A DNA stretch of 37,773 bases from Balneolales bacterium (GTDB lineage Bacteria > Bacteroidota > Rhodothermia > Balneolales > Cyclonatronaceae), in assembly GCA_022565805.1 (NCBI GenBank), contig JAIULZ010000025.1, positions 1 through 37,773 of the forward strand. Direction: 5' to 3'. Shown piece by piece: positions 7,742-15,710 of the stretch. The position numbers were made by a program, and so were the translations under genes. The notes beneath the pieces were generated by a model, which did no database searches, was not told the origin of the DNA, and worked only from the letters and a program-made list of their open reading frames with translations. Numbering within the stretch: position 1 is the stretch's first letter; each line of letters begins with the position of its first letter.

Positions 7742-8278
7742 ATGAATACAAACTTACTTAAATTATTTATTGTACTGTGCCTCATGGGTATGGCCGCATT
7801 ATTATCTGGATGTGAAGGAGATCAAGGCCCAACTGGACCAGAAGGCCCGGAAGGTCCGGAAGGACCAGCTGGCTCAGTAGATATTGTATCTTTTGAGTAT
7901 GTATTAGGTCAGAGTAACCTACAATTTACAAATGCCTCTTCTGCCTTCTGGCAAAGAACCTCAAACGAAATAACAGCAGAAATAGCTGAAAATGGTGTTG
8001 TTTTAGCCTACAATCAAAGACCCGGACAAAGTACATGGAATGCCATGCCTATAGCTTTTGAAGTAGATGGCTTTGTAGGCGAGCTCTCCTATCAGTTTAT
8101 GCCAGGTATATTCTTGACTTCTCTTTTCGACTATGGTGGTGATGTAGCCGATTACACGAGTATTTTTCTTAACTCACGAACCAGGGTAGTTTTAATTCCA
8201 CCAGGTGTATCACTATCTAATATAGATACAAATGATATTGATGCAGTTACAGACTTCCTGCAGCTATCATTTGAGTAG
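7742..8278 (+). CDS. Collagen-like lipoprotein (cargo)
   Basis: A 178-aa lipoprotein. Residues 1-24 are a signal peptide ending in the lipobox LLSGC. Directly after the lipidated Cys comes a short collagen-like Gly-X-Y tract (GDQGPTGPEGPEGPEGPAGS, six consecutive triplets), then a beta-rich C-terminal domain of about 130 residues. In Bacteroidota-type cells such proteins sit on the outer or inner membrane and often trimerise through the collagen stalk. It stands alone between terminators, as lysogenic-conversion genes (morons) do. A role in altering the host surface, for example superinfection exclusion, is a guess. Confidence 0.75.
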   Translation: MNTNLLKLFIVLCLMGMAALLSGCEGDQGPTGPEGPEGPEGPAGSVDIVSFEYVLGQSNLQFTNASSAFWQRTSNEITAEIAENGVVLAYNQRPGQSTWNAMPIAFEVDGFVGELSYQFMPGIFLTSLFDYGGDVADYTSIFLNSRTRVVLIPPGVSLSNIDTNDIDAVTDFLQLSFE

Positions 8279-8290
8279 AATACATACCTA

Positions 8291-8330
8291 AAAAAAGCCT
8301 GAACCACTTAAAAACGGTTCAGGCTTTTTT
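8291..8330. terminator. Bidirectional terminator
   Basis: Perfect 15-bp stem AAAAAAGCCTGAACC / GGTTCAGGCTTTTTT with a 10-nt loop and T-runs in both directions. It serves the lipoprotein gene from the left and the leftward gene 8355-8762 from the right. Confidence 0.9.
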
Positions 8331-8354
8331 TATGCTGAATTTCTCTGGTCTCGG

Positions 8355-8762
8355 TTAATCTCTTCTTCTTTTCTTTTTGCCGGAGAAGATAGTCAACTGA
8401 AATAATTTATGGATTATTCCAGTAGTTCCGTATCCTGCTAAATCGAATTCATGATTATCGTTCTCATAAAAATACTTTAAATAAAGAGTTGCCGAACCCT
8501 TGTGGAAATCAAGATATATATATGAGGTATAATCATAGATTCCCAAGTCTGCAAATTTATTTAATAATGACTGATTAAAGATAGTGCTTTGCCCTGTTTG
8601 GGTTTCAAAACCTGACATCTCAAATCTCAAATGCTCCTTCACCAGCTTTTCATTTTCAACATATCTCATAGAAGAAATTACATCACTATCAAAACTCAAT
8701 CTTTCCCGGATAAAGTCCAGCACTTCTTCTTCAGATTTCTTTTTCAGTTCTTCAGGATTCAT
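8355..8762 (-). CDS. 135-aa hypothetical protein
   Basis: A 135-aa protein starting MNPEELKKKSEEEVLDFIRE, with a helical first half and a beta-like second half (TSYIYLDFHKGSATLYLKYF) and a very basic C-terminus (GKKKRRRD). No family is recognised. It is leftward, monocistronic and ends just before a bidirectional terminator, so it is an accessory gene. AT-rich like its neighbours. Confidence 0.55.
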   Translation of the reverse strand: MNPEELKKKSEEEVLDFIRERLSFDSDVISSMRYVENEKLVKEHLRFEMSGFETQTGQSTIFNQSLLNKFADLGIYDYTSYIYLDFHKGSATLYLKYFYENDNHEFDLAGYGTTGIIHKLFQLTIFSGKKKRRRD

Positions 8763-8837
8763 AGTATAGGCTGTAAAAAATTGGAGTTGAAATTTTTGCT
8801 ATTGAATAGTTAAAGGTTGTTTCACGAAAGAAATACA

Positions 8838-8865
8838 GGCACAGTAGAGCTAAACCTACTGTGCC
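8838..8865 (-). terminator. Hairpin terminator after the 45-aa gene
   Basis: 10-bp perfect stem GGCACAGTAG / CTACTGTGCC with an 8-nt loop, 16 bp beyond the stop of the leftward 45-aa gene. Confidence 0.6.
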
Positions 8866-8881
8866 CTATCTCATATACTAC

Positions 8882-9019
8882 CTATTTTTTTGAATCAATA
8901 GGTACTTCAAATCGGAATACTCCACCGGTAGGATGGTTAATCCGCTTTCCATTTCTTGTTATATACTTACTGTATACAACCTTTTTCCCTTCTGAAGGGC
9001 TGTCGTTTTTTTTTGACAT
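8882..9019 (-). CDS. 45-aa small basic protein
   Basis: A 45-aa frame from ATG 9019, starting MSKKNDSPSEGKKVVYSKY and ending RFEVPIDSKK. The core Y-S-K-Y-I-T-R-N-G-K-R-I-x-H-P resembles small proteins of Bacteroidota that carry K-Y-I-x-R-N-G-K-x-x-x-P, with unknown function. A longer in-frame start at 9133 would add a Cys-rich segment that looks unrelated, so I use the short form. Its own hairpin follows. Confidence 0.55.
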   Translation of the reverse strand: MSKKNDSPSEGKKVVYSKYITRNGKRINHPTGGVFRFEVPIDSKK

Positions 9020-9155
9020 GATGCAAAGCATTGTATTGAGCACAAAGACTGATTTACAGTCTTTGCACATATTGCAACAATGCCAACCAAATACTATGTT
9101 AAAGTATCGAGCTAAAAACATAGTGGCTGCCATTATTGGCCCGCTAACTATTTAG

Positions 9156-9186
9156 AGGCCAACGGCGGGCAATCTGTCGTTGGCCT
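9156..9186. terminator. Hairpin terminator
   Basis: 9-bp stem AGGCCAACG / CGTTGGCCT, followed on the plus strand by TATTTGTTATT. Confidence 0.5.
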
Positions 9187-9686
9187 TATTTGTTATTCAA
9201 TAACCCTATTGAAATTTCTGCTGAAATAAAAGAGCTATTTTCAAGTAATATAATTCAATTAAAGGCACATCGTAAATCTACTTACCAACAACATATTCAC
9301 AATCTTGTTAGTTTTTAGTCATTTACCACCTCTTGAATAGAATCAGGATTAAGAGCTCAATAAATACCCGCGAACTTACCCGCTTAGAATAAGCTCAAAA
9401 CTTACCAAATACTTGATAAGTAATAACAAGTGCAGATGTTGAGCTGATGCCTATAGTATGTTAAGAATATTTTTTGGTATTACAGATAAAATGAAAGTGA
9501 GTATGTTTAATATTTGAATATTAACATAAGGTATAGAAAATTACATACTGTGCGCTCTCTTAGTTGTAGCTTAGCAAAGAAGCCTATCTAAATTAAGGTC
9601 AATTTAGATAGGCTTCTTTAATGTATTAAAGGGTAAGTTTAAGCTATAAATCTACAATAATCTTATAGATTTCTTTTCGTAATTCC
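9187..9686. other. AT-rich gene-free stretch with one long hairpin
   Basis: I see no convincing gene here. The one clear structure is a perfect 19-bp inverted repeat at 9576-9594 and 9601-9619 (AAAGAAGCCTATCTAAATT, 6-nt loop) with A/T ends on both sides, consistent with a bidirectional terminator left from genes that are no longer intact. Confidence 0.5.
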
Positions 9687-9887
9687 CTAATAAACAGTCT
9701 TTTCAAGTGCTTGCTTAAACTCATTTTCCTCGGAAGAATTATAGAATGGTAAAGCTGTTATTGTATAACTGTCCATGCTAATCTTGATTGTTTTTCTGGC
9801 TACCCTCATCTCTTCCAGAAAGTCTGCTTTCCACTTATCATGGTGTATCAAGTGGTTTCCTTTTGGTTCGATAAAAACCTGGACCAA
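9687..9887 (-). pseudogene. C-terminal fragment of a type III restriction/DEAD-box helicase subunit
   Basis: About 66 codons reading VQVFIEPKGNHLIHHDKWKA and, near the end, TITALPFYNSSEENEF. The pair VFIEPKG...DKWKxDFL and LPFYN...NEF is what I recall from the extreme C-terminus of Res-type (type III restriction) helicase-nucleases, normally 800-1000 aa. The frame starts only at a TTG and a stop lies just upstream, with no helicase motifs nearby, so this is a remnant. It indicates that a restriction-type gene once occupied this accessory slot. Confidence 0.6.
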
Positions 9888-9899
9888 CCATTTAAGAGT

Positions 9900-10070
9900 C
9901 TATTCAAAAGACTCCGTACTCGCCAATAATTCAGCTTGGTACCTGGAAAACTCGGCCTTCCTCTCTTCCGAATCTCCCAAATCGGGATATATACTGTTCC
10001 CAATTACAATTAACCCAGGCACAAGATCAATTACCGCTTGTATGTCTTTTTTACTCAAATCATACTCCAA
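9900..10070 (-). pseudogene. Remnant reading frame of unknown origin
   Basis: An open frame of about 56 codons without an ATG, containing IQAVIDLVPGLIVIGNSIYP and SEERKAEFSRYQAELL; the sequence reads like real protein. It is in the same frame as the Res fragment but separated by a TAG at 9900-9902. I do not recognise the family. Either a decayed gene or a small gene starting at TTG 10070. Confidence 0.35.
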
Positions 10071-10195
10071 AATAGGGTTAAGTGATTAAACTTATTGTTA
10101 ATTTATCACTTAGGCAGGGTAGAACCAAATGTGAAGATGTGCCTTCAAATTTCATTTATTAGTTTCATAAAATCTTATTTAATAGACTAAACACT

Positions 10196-10312
10196 CTATT
10201 TAGTATTTTGAAATTTGTTATTCAATTTTTCGACGATACGACCAATTGATTCCCACCCAACTCCATAACCTTCCACCAAAGTAAATTCATAGCCTAACCG
10301 TTTTATAAGCAT
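10196..10312 (-). CDS. Possible 38-aa peptide or gene remnant
   Basis: An ATG frame reading MLIKRLGYEFTLVEGYGVGW and ending in NNKFQNTK. It looks protein-like but is short, has no family I recognise, and lies in the decayed zone. The rest of 10071-10398 shows nothing else I can support. Confidence 0.25.
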   Translation of the reverse strand: MLIKRLGYEFTLVEGYGVGWESIGRIVEKLNNKFQNTK

Positions 10313-10398
10313 ACATTTTCATCTTATTTGGTATATTCCTTCAATATTTTTGCAAACACCTTTAACATTGCCAAAATCTCGATTTAACCACTCCCAAC

Positions 10399-10746
10399 AT
10401 GCGATTTGAGAAGAAAAAAACATCAGAAATCACACAGGAAGAGATAGAAACCATTCTTAGAATGGAAATGCTTACTTCTGGTCAGGCTGCATATTTGGTG
10501 CAGTACCGCTTAAATGTTAGTTCTACGCTGTATTACAAGCTTTACCGGCCGCTTATCCCCTTTCAATCGGTAGGTTTTAGCAGCGAAAACAAGGTAATGC
10601 GTGTTAGAAAGAACGTTTTAGAGAAACTTATTACATATTGGCAGGAAAATGCCAGGTTTATTACCAGGATAAATGAATCTGATACTACCGAAAATCCTTA
10701 TATGGAAGATTATGTAGCCTACCGGAAGAAAATTGCAGGGTTTTAA
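10399..10746 (+). CDS. 115-aa hypothetical, possible DNA-binding protein
   Basis: A basic 115-aa protein. Residues 10-60 (EITQEEIETILRMEMLTSGQ, AYLVQYRLNVSSTLYYKLYR) resemble a helix-turn-helix followed by a short linker, and the C-terminus is helical. No named family. It stands alone and rightward between two decayed stretches and shows no disruption, so it may be a functional accessory regulator. Confidence 0.5.
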   Translation: MRFEKKKTSEITQEEIETILRMEMLTSGQAAYLVQYRLNVSSTLYYKLYRPLIPFQSVGFSSENKVMRVRKNVLEKLITYWQENARFITRINESDTTENPYMEDYVAYRKKIAGF

Positions 10747-10923
10747 CTTTTATTGGGTATTGTTTTAAGGTTAGTTCTTTTAAATGTAAAAAAACTACTA
10801 AATCTATCAAGTTAAGCGATATGTTATTAATTCCCTACAGTTCCACTACGCTCCACGAGTGTATATAACTCTACCGTTTAGTCAACAGAATACAGTAACT
10901 TAAGCAAATTCATCTGCATAAAA

Positions 10924-10937
10924 TAGGTATATGCCTA
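10924..10937. promoter_or_regulatory. Operator-like site (TAGGTATATGCCTA)
   Basis: A near-palindrome matching the main operator at 11 of 14 positions. It lies in the gene-free stretch 10747-11088. Binding by the element repressor is possible but less sure than for the sites at 1005-1114 and 37653. Confidence 0.35.
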
Positions 10938-11088
10938 TAAATTATATACATCGACCAATACCCATTGAATAATACTATATATTTTAATAGTGACTTATAA
11001 ATGAGCCCCATTAGCATAGGTAGCCATGACTAGTTACTAACTCTTCATATTAAAGTGCACTACTTATACAGTTATATCAAATTACGCA

Positions 11089-11253
11089 TTGCTTAAACTT
11101 GTACTTGAACGTGCGAGATGGCAAAGTGCAGAAACCGATAACTTAAAGGAAAAGAAAATAAGCTCACATTACGCGCAACTACTTGGATTTGATGATTACA
11201 CTAAGTATTGCTCTATGCACGCGCCAAGACTTTTTAATCCAAGACAAAAATAA
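11089..11253 (+). pseudogene. Orphan C-terminal reading frame
   Basis: A frame of 54 codons from TTG 11089 with protein-like content (LKLVLERARWQSAETDNLKE, then YAQLLGFDDYTKYC, ending RLFNPRQK). It stays open upstream to about 11041 without an ATG. It has no recognised family. It looks like the tail of a lost gene in the accessory zone; a TTG-started small gene is the alternative. Confidence 0.3.
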
Positions 11254-11273
11254 CAACTACCTATCAGAAAAGT

Positions 11274-11654
11274 CTATTCTATACAATCAGTTAGGGAAAT
11301 TAGCTTAAGTAATTTCTTTGCTTTTGGCTTCGCAATAATCATGTCTCTTTCTTCTGAGTTGAAAATACTTGAATGATATTCATTATCAATGAGTGGAGTA
11401 TGGCACACGTAAGCTCCCGATTCCCGAACAGATTGTGTTTTCATGGATGCTACATATAGAAACTTATTTTTAAACCTGCTACAAACAAACTTAATGCAAT
11501 CTGAGCTATGTCTTTTGTGTTGCCTATCTACTGATACACCATCATTTTGTTTAATAAAAAAAGCAGAAGAAACTCTCTTTCTTTTAAAATCCCAATGGTA
11601 TTTTGTTACCCCTCTAAATAGCAACTCTTCATTTTCAATATCACATTCCATCAT
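11274..11654 (-). CDS. Third gene of an unknown cassette (SSAxF...SVDR protein)
   Basis: A 126-aa protein. It has an N-terminal LLFRGVTKYHWDF, then VSSAFFIKQNDGVSVDRQ, and a C-terminal domain rich in Cys, His and Lys. I recall uncharacterised bacterial proteins with the same order of features (R-V/G, W, SSAAF, SVDR) sitting beside GWDGYGA-type proteins like the one encoded immediately upstream. The function of these proteins is unknown to me. It is 6 bp from the upstream gene and is therefore co-transcribed. AT-rich composition supports recent acquisition. Confidence 0.55.
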   Translation of the reverse strand: MMECDIENEELLFRGVTKYHWDFKRKRVSSAFFIKQNDGVSVDRQHKRHSSDCIKFVCSRFKNKFLYVASMKTQSVRESGAYVCHTPLIDNEYHSSIFNSEERDMIIAKPKAKKLLKLISLTDCIE

Positions 11655-11660
11655 TACAAA

Positions 11661-12326
11661 TTATAAGTCATTAAAGTATTTAATAATTTCATCTTCACTA
11701 ATAACTTTACTTTGCTCTACACCGTTGTAGCAAGCATAAAGCTCAATTCCAGATAACATGAACTCAACTTCAACGAAATTATCATCATCAATAAATTTCT
11801 CAATCTGTATAGACTTTCTTAATGTCGGGAACACATTTGCATCTATGTCATTATTAAGAAAGTAAGAAGTTACCTTTTCAATTAACTCTTCATCAATTGG
11901 TTCTGCACCGTACCCATCCCATCCGGTCTCTAATGACTTGAAATCTTCTAATTTTAATATTGCCTTTTCAGCTGCCAATCTATTGCTATTAGCTTTATTT
12001 TTTATTTCTGAAAATTTATACAGCAATATCTTCTTATCAAAATGCTCTAAGTCTTCTCTTGTGCTGCTCTTAAACTTAATGCTACTATTATAAGTTACTG
12101 AATTATCAATATATCTAATAAAAGAATCTGGTTGAAAGTCAGGTAAATGCTTTATAGTTGGCGCTTTTTGAATCACATTCGCGTGTTGAGCCTCAGCAGC
12201 ATTTGCTCCAAAAAAAAGCATGACATTAACTACTACACATTTATTTATTGTAGAAGTTAAGGAAGGTGGAGTTTTTGACAAGTTACTTGAGTGTATATTA
12301 CTCTTTGTATCAACAGTGGTATTCAT
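11661..12326 (-). CDS. Second gene of an unknown cassette (GWDGYGA protein)
   Basis: A 221-aa protein from ATG 12326 (a longer in-frame start at 12368 would overlap the upstream gene). The N-terminus has a hydrophobic segment near residues 30-45. The C-terminal half contains LETGWDGYGAEPID, then FPTLRKSIQIEKF and a strand pair (VEVEFMLSGIELYA). This G-W-D/N-G-Y-x-A plus F-P-T-x-x-G/S-I-Q pattern recurs in uncharacterised proteins of accessory regions. The middle gene of three leftward, tightly packed genes. Confidence 0.6.
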   Translation of the reverse strand: MNTTVDTKSNIHSSNLSKTPPSLTSTINKCVVVNVMLFFGANAAEAQHANVIQKAPTIKHLPDFQPDSFIRYIDNSVTYNSSIKFKSSTREDLEHFDKKILLYKFSEIKNKANSNRLAAEKAILKLEDFKSLETGWDGYGAEPIDEELIEKVTSYFLNNDIDANVFPTLRKSIQIEKFIDDDNFVEVEFMLSGIELYACYNGVEQSKVISEDEIIKYFNDL

Positions 12327-12336
12327 AGTGAATGAA

Positions 12337-13002
12337 TTAAATAATTGCCGGAATAATTTCAGACTCAAAATTCGATAATGACTCGTAGTAGTACCTTTCT
12401 AAATCATTTTTCTCTGGAAACTTATTAATATCTAAGCTACTTAATGATTCAGTGTTAATGTTAAAATGTTCATTAGCTGAAATAAAGATACCTTTTTCTA
12501 CATTTGCTCTAGGCTCAATAGAAATATTGATCAAATTATTATTGCTTTTAACAATTCTAAAGCTAACCGAATTTGGACTTACTTGAAACCCACTTCTAAA
12601 CGACTTAGAAACAGTGATGTATTTATCTTTAAATAAATCAACAGCTGCTTGCTCAAGTTCAATAATCTCATGCTCCGAATTAAAGCCAATAGCTCCCAAA
12701 CTAAAAGTGTTAGAATCTTCATAAAGTGAGTTCAATTGTACCATTACTTTGTCAATTAGTTTAATTAAATCATCCATTGATCTATGGACAAAAACAATTC
12801 TACGGTTAGAAATCTCTACACTTGGTATAGGAATATTTCCATCCATAAGAGCAATTCCAAACCCATCTTGTGTTTGACCATATTCGGTTTTGTATGGTTC
12901 GTCAAATAGCTCCATACAGAATTTTTTTGAAAAAGATTTAATACTACTAATAGGCTTAGCCCATACACCTACAATTGAATATGAGATTATATTGTGTGTC
13001 AT
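12337..13002 (-). CDS. First gene of an unknown cassette
   Basis: A 221-aa protein beginning MTHNIISYSIVGVWAKPIS. It alternates strands and helices (IPIPSVEISNRRIVFVHRS; later NLINISIEPRANVEKGIF). It faintly resembles TIGR04255-like proteins, but I cannot confirm this. It leads the leftward cassette; the space 13003-13303 is the divergent intergenic region shared with the virion operon. A defence or toxin-antitoxin role is an inference from its location on a provirus and its composition. Confidence 0.55.
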   Translation of the reverse strand: MTHNIISYSIVGVWAKPISSIKSFSKKFCMELFDEPYKTEYGQTQDGFGIALMDGNIPIPSVEISNRRIVFVHRSMDDLIKLIDKVMVQLNSLYEDSNTFSLGAIGFNSEHEIIELEQAAVDLFKDKYITVSKSFRSGFQVSPNSVSFRIVKSNNNLINISIEPRANVEKGIFISANEHFNINTESLSSLDINKFPEKNDLERYYYESLSNFESEIIPAII

Positions 13003-13303
13003 ATTTTATATGAAATATTCTTGATTTACAAAATAGCTTAGCTATAATTCCCCGAAATGGATAAAAATCCAATGTTCTCGCGTGCACGTTAAAAGTATTG
13101 ACCAGCGTAAGTGAAACTAATGTAGCAGTAACCCTGAAGCATATATTACGTTTGAACCACAATTTAAGTGTTTCAATTCTTTTTCCCTACGACTCCATAT
13201 CGCTCCAATAGCATTCACTAAGGTATCCAAAAGTGCATAAAATTCAATTAGTTAAAGCTTGTATGTTAAAAATAATCAGCATATACTAATTTATATTCAG
13301 AGA

Positions 13304-14479
13304 ATGCCAATTAGTATTGTTGATTATTCCGTCATGGGTGAGCCAGTAGACCGCTATAATTCATATCCAGAAGCCAAACCGGAACGCTCCGAAGCGTCTT
13401 CGGGTGCTCCGGTTTATAGTTTGGCTAATCTGCATAACGAGTTGCAGGTTATGCGTGCCGAAGACCGCGTTAAAGAGCAGTATCAATCGCGAATAGAAGA
13501 GCTCAGGCACCAGCACGAACAGGATTTACGTAGAAAAAGGGACGAATTAGACGAGTACGCGCGCAAATACAATGAGCTCAACAACCAGATTACACAGCTC
13601 CACACAAAACATCTTGCCGATCTGCAGGCGCAGGCAGCACAGCTTAAGACAGACTATTCCACCGAAATTAGTGAGCTCAGAAAAACGGCAGAACAAAAAG
13701 AGCAGCGTATAAATGAGCTCAATGAATCGTTACGCGAATTAAAAACAAAGATTCTTATTCGCGATACCGAAGCGAAATACCAGGAAAAGCCCCTCATCCC
13801 ACAGATTATAGATATAGCCGAGCGTGTTGGTCCGCAGGTGCTTGGTTCTATCATGCATTTATTTCAGCAGCAGCAAGCCCAAAAGCAGTTCTTAACAAAT
13901 TCGAAAGCACAGACCAACGATGATGAAGGATACCATAGCCAGCATTCTACCCCTCAGAATAATGGTTATGAAAACCAATCGAATGATGCGGGCACTGACC
14001 TGTCCGCATCTTCTTCTCCTCCTGAACAACCTTCCCCAACTGTAAATCAAAGCCCCATGCCTACTCCGGAAGAAGCCATGCTAACGATTGAGACGCAATT
14101 TAAGAATGATGTACTCACCATTGCCAATACAGCGCTTAAAGACGAATCGCACATACAAAGCCTGGTAGAATACATAGCCCATCAAACAGCTCATTTAGCA
14201 GATCATGGCATCGAGCTTGATCACAAGCTTTGGATAGAGATTGCCACAACCCTGGCAGACAAAGCCGAAAAGGAAAACATTAGCGTAGATGCGCTAACAA
14301 CGGTTATCTACCCTGTGCTTGAGCAAAAGGTGAAAAGTGAAAACATCCGGACTATGCTACAAACCTTGCCGGCATTGGTAGCGGCCAATGCGCTATTTGC
14401 TTACCTCGGCATAGAACCAAGTGAAGGGCAGCGCAGGATTATAACCGAAGTGCTCTCCAAAATTAAGCAGAAACTGTAA
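13304..14479 (+). CDS. Coiled-coil protein opening the virion operon
   Basis: A 391-aa protein from ATG 13304 (an in-frame TTG at 13259 would add 15 residues). Residues about 45-165 form a long Glu/Lys/Gln-rich coiled coil, with heptad-like runs such as RIEELRHQHEQDLRRKRDEL. A Pro/Ser/Gln-rich linker (about 195-265) and a helical C-terminal domain (about 270-391) follow. No homologous family is recognised. It is the first gene of the rightward block, 3 bp before the first SGFLSD membrane protein. A scaffold or minor structural role is possible. Confidence 0.6.
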   Translation: MPISIVDYSVMGEPVDRYNSYPEAKPERSEASSGAPVYSLANLHNELQVMRAEDRVKEQYQSRIEELRHQHEQDLRRKRDELDEYARKYNELNNQITQLHTKHLADLQAQAAQLKTDYSTEISELRKTAEQKEQRINELNESLRELKTKILIRDTEAKYQEKPLIPQIIDIAERVGPQVLGSIMHLFQQQQAQKQFLTNSKAQTNDDEGYHSQHSTPQNNGYENQSNDAGTDLSASSSPPEQPSPTVNQSPMPTPEEAMLTIETQFKNDVLTIANTALKDESHIQSLVEYIAHQTAHLADHGIELDHKLWIEIATTLADKAEKENISVDALTTVIYPVLEQKVKSENIRTMLQTLPALVAANALFAYLGIEPSEGQRRIITEVLSKIKQKL

Positions 14480-14482
14480 CCA

Positions 14483-14821
14483 ATGGCCAATTCCGGATTT
14501 CTTTCTGATACGATAATGGTGGATACCTACCATTGTGAAGCTATCCAAAACCGTAGGTGTTACGGTGTGGGATCTGTGCTTACATCGTGCAGAAGAAAAC
14601 GGGAACGCGATTATGAAGCCTGCCGGAATGATGCCATACAGGCCGGATTTGATGAATACAGAGCGGCTGTACAAAAGAATTTACCGGGTTTAGATGAGAA
14701 AATAACCGGTTTAGCCGGAATGAACCTTTCGTTCAACAATCCGGCGGTTATTGTTGGTGGCGTAATTATGGTTACGGCACTAATGGCTTTTACCCTAAAA
14801 CGAACCAAAAAACAATCATGA
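14483..14821 (+). CDS. Virion-type membrane protein with N-terminal SGFLSD
   Basis: A 112-aa protein. Residues 4-9 are SGFLSD, the shortest lead-in of all carriers of this motif. A Cys- and Arg-rich central part follows (C18, C26, C36, C47), and one transmembrane helix near residues 84-105 (AVIVGGVIMVTALMAF) ends in KRTKKQS. The positive tail after the helix suggests that the N-terminus faces away from the side holding the lysines. Overlaps the next gene by 4 bp. Probably a minor membrane protein of the particle. Confidence 0.65.
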   Translation: MANSGFLSDTIMVDTYHCEAIQNRRCYGVGSVLTSCRRKRERDYEACRNDAIQAGFDEYRAAVQKNLPGLDEKITGLAGMNLSFNNPAVIVGGVIMVTALMAFTLKRTKKQS

Positions 14822-15216
14822 ACTGCTCAAGATCAGATTCCGGCTTTCTGTCAGATTCATCCTATGGCGAATGCATCAATGGATGGAATAGCGCATTGGG
14901 CATGCCCTGCTGGGATCCCGACAAGCCAATAGTAGTTCCCGGCATGACTCCCTTCGATTCTGATTTCAGCAATTTGGAAATTACCCCCGAAACCATCTTG
15001 AACGCTATGAAATGCTGGGGTAATGATGATTGCAATAATTATGTGCAGGAACAAAACAGGCAGCGGGAAAGAGCAAATCACTTAAACATTTACGATGTAC
15101 CCAATAGTGAATCTTCCCCTGGCTTTATGCTTGGCGGTTTAAATCTACCACGCTGGGCTATGGCCGCGGCCGCGGTAACCGCACTCGCAGGCGGTCTTTA
15201 CTGGTACAATTCTTAA
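14818..15216 (+). CDS. Virion-type membrane protein with SGFLSD
   Basis: A 132-aa protein. SGFLSD is at residues 8-13. A Cys-rich acidic body contains CW and DDC pairs. The C-terminal anchor has LGGLNLPRWAMAAAAVTALA, then ends LYWYNS. The same C-terminal cassette (LGGLNLPxWA...WY) occurs in the next gene, so the two are paralogues that share both ends but differ in the middle. A single-span membrane protein with a large non-cytoplasmic or intravirion domain is likely. Confidence 0.65.
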   Translation: MNCSRSDSGFLSDSSYGECINGWNSALGMPCWDPDKPIVVPGMTPFDSDFSNLEITPETILNAMKCWGNDDCNNYVQEQNRQRERANHLNIYDVPNSESSPGFMLGGLNLPRWAMAAAAVTALAGGLYWYNS

Positions 15217-15225
15217 TCAAAGGCT

Positions 15226-15702
15226 ATGCAAAATTCAAACCAATCCGGCTTCCTCAGTGATTACTGGAATCATCCTCCCGATTCGGATGAGTTTTGGGAT
15301 GGTTTAGGCCAGGAATGCTATGATACTTATTCACCTGAAGGTATTCCCGTTGAGGATATTATTTGCAACAGCCCAAACATGCGTACCCGCTGTTCGCAAG
15401 GCTGGCCACATGAAGTGTGTGAGCTTGTTCCATCCACAGCCGGAAAAAGACTGCTCGAACCTGGACAGCCGGTAATTGATCTGCCGGGTGATTTCACTTT
15501 CGATCCGGCCAAAAACACAAAAGCTCCAGCAGACTTTAATCCCTACGCGAATATTCCGGCTCCTAAACAGCAACCCACTACTGCAGCACCTACAAATTCT
15601 AACCAGGGTTTACAGCTCGGTGGCCTAAACCTTCCAACCTGGGCACTGGTACTGGCCGGAGTGGCAGCCATTGGCGGTGGTGCCTGGTACATTCTTAAAT
15701 AA
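15226..15702 (+). CDS. Virion-type membrane protein with SGFLSD
   Basis: A 158-aa protein. SGFLSD is at residues 7-12. The acidic, Cys-containing body is followed by a Pro/Thr/Ala-rich linker (about 105-128) and then the anchor LGGLNLPTWALVLAGVAAIG ending WYILK. The shared ends with the upstream gene indicate tandem duplication. The Pro-rich linker could bridge the membrane and the capsid. Confidence 0.65.
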   Translation: MQNSNQSGFLSDYWNHPPDSDEFWDGLGQECYDTYSPEGIPVEDIICNSPNMRTRCSQGWPHEVCELVPSTAGKRLLEPGQPVIDLPGDFTFDPAKNTKAPADFNPYANIPAPKQQPTTAAPTNSNQGLQLGGLNLPTWALVLAGVAAIGGGAWYILK

Positions 15703-15710
15703 CCAATGAT

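Noticed and set aside
12956-13162. 68-codon leftward frame upstream of the three-gene cassette
   Set aside because: It overlaps the start of the 221-aa gene in another frame and looks like intergenic sequence; the region is better read as a divergent promoter.
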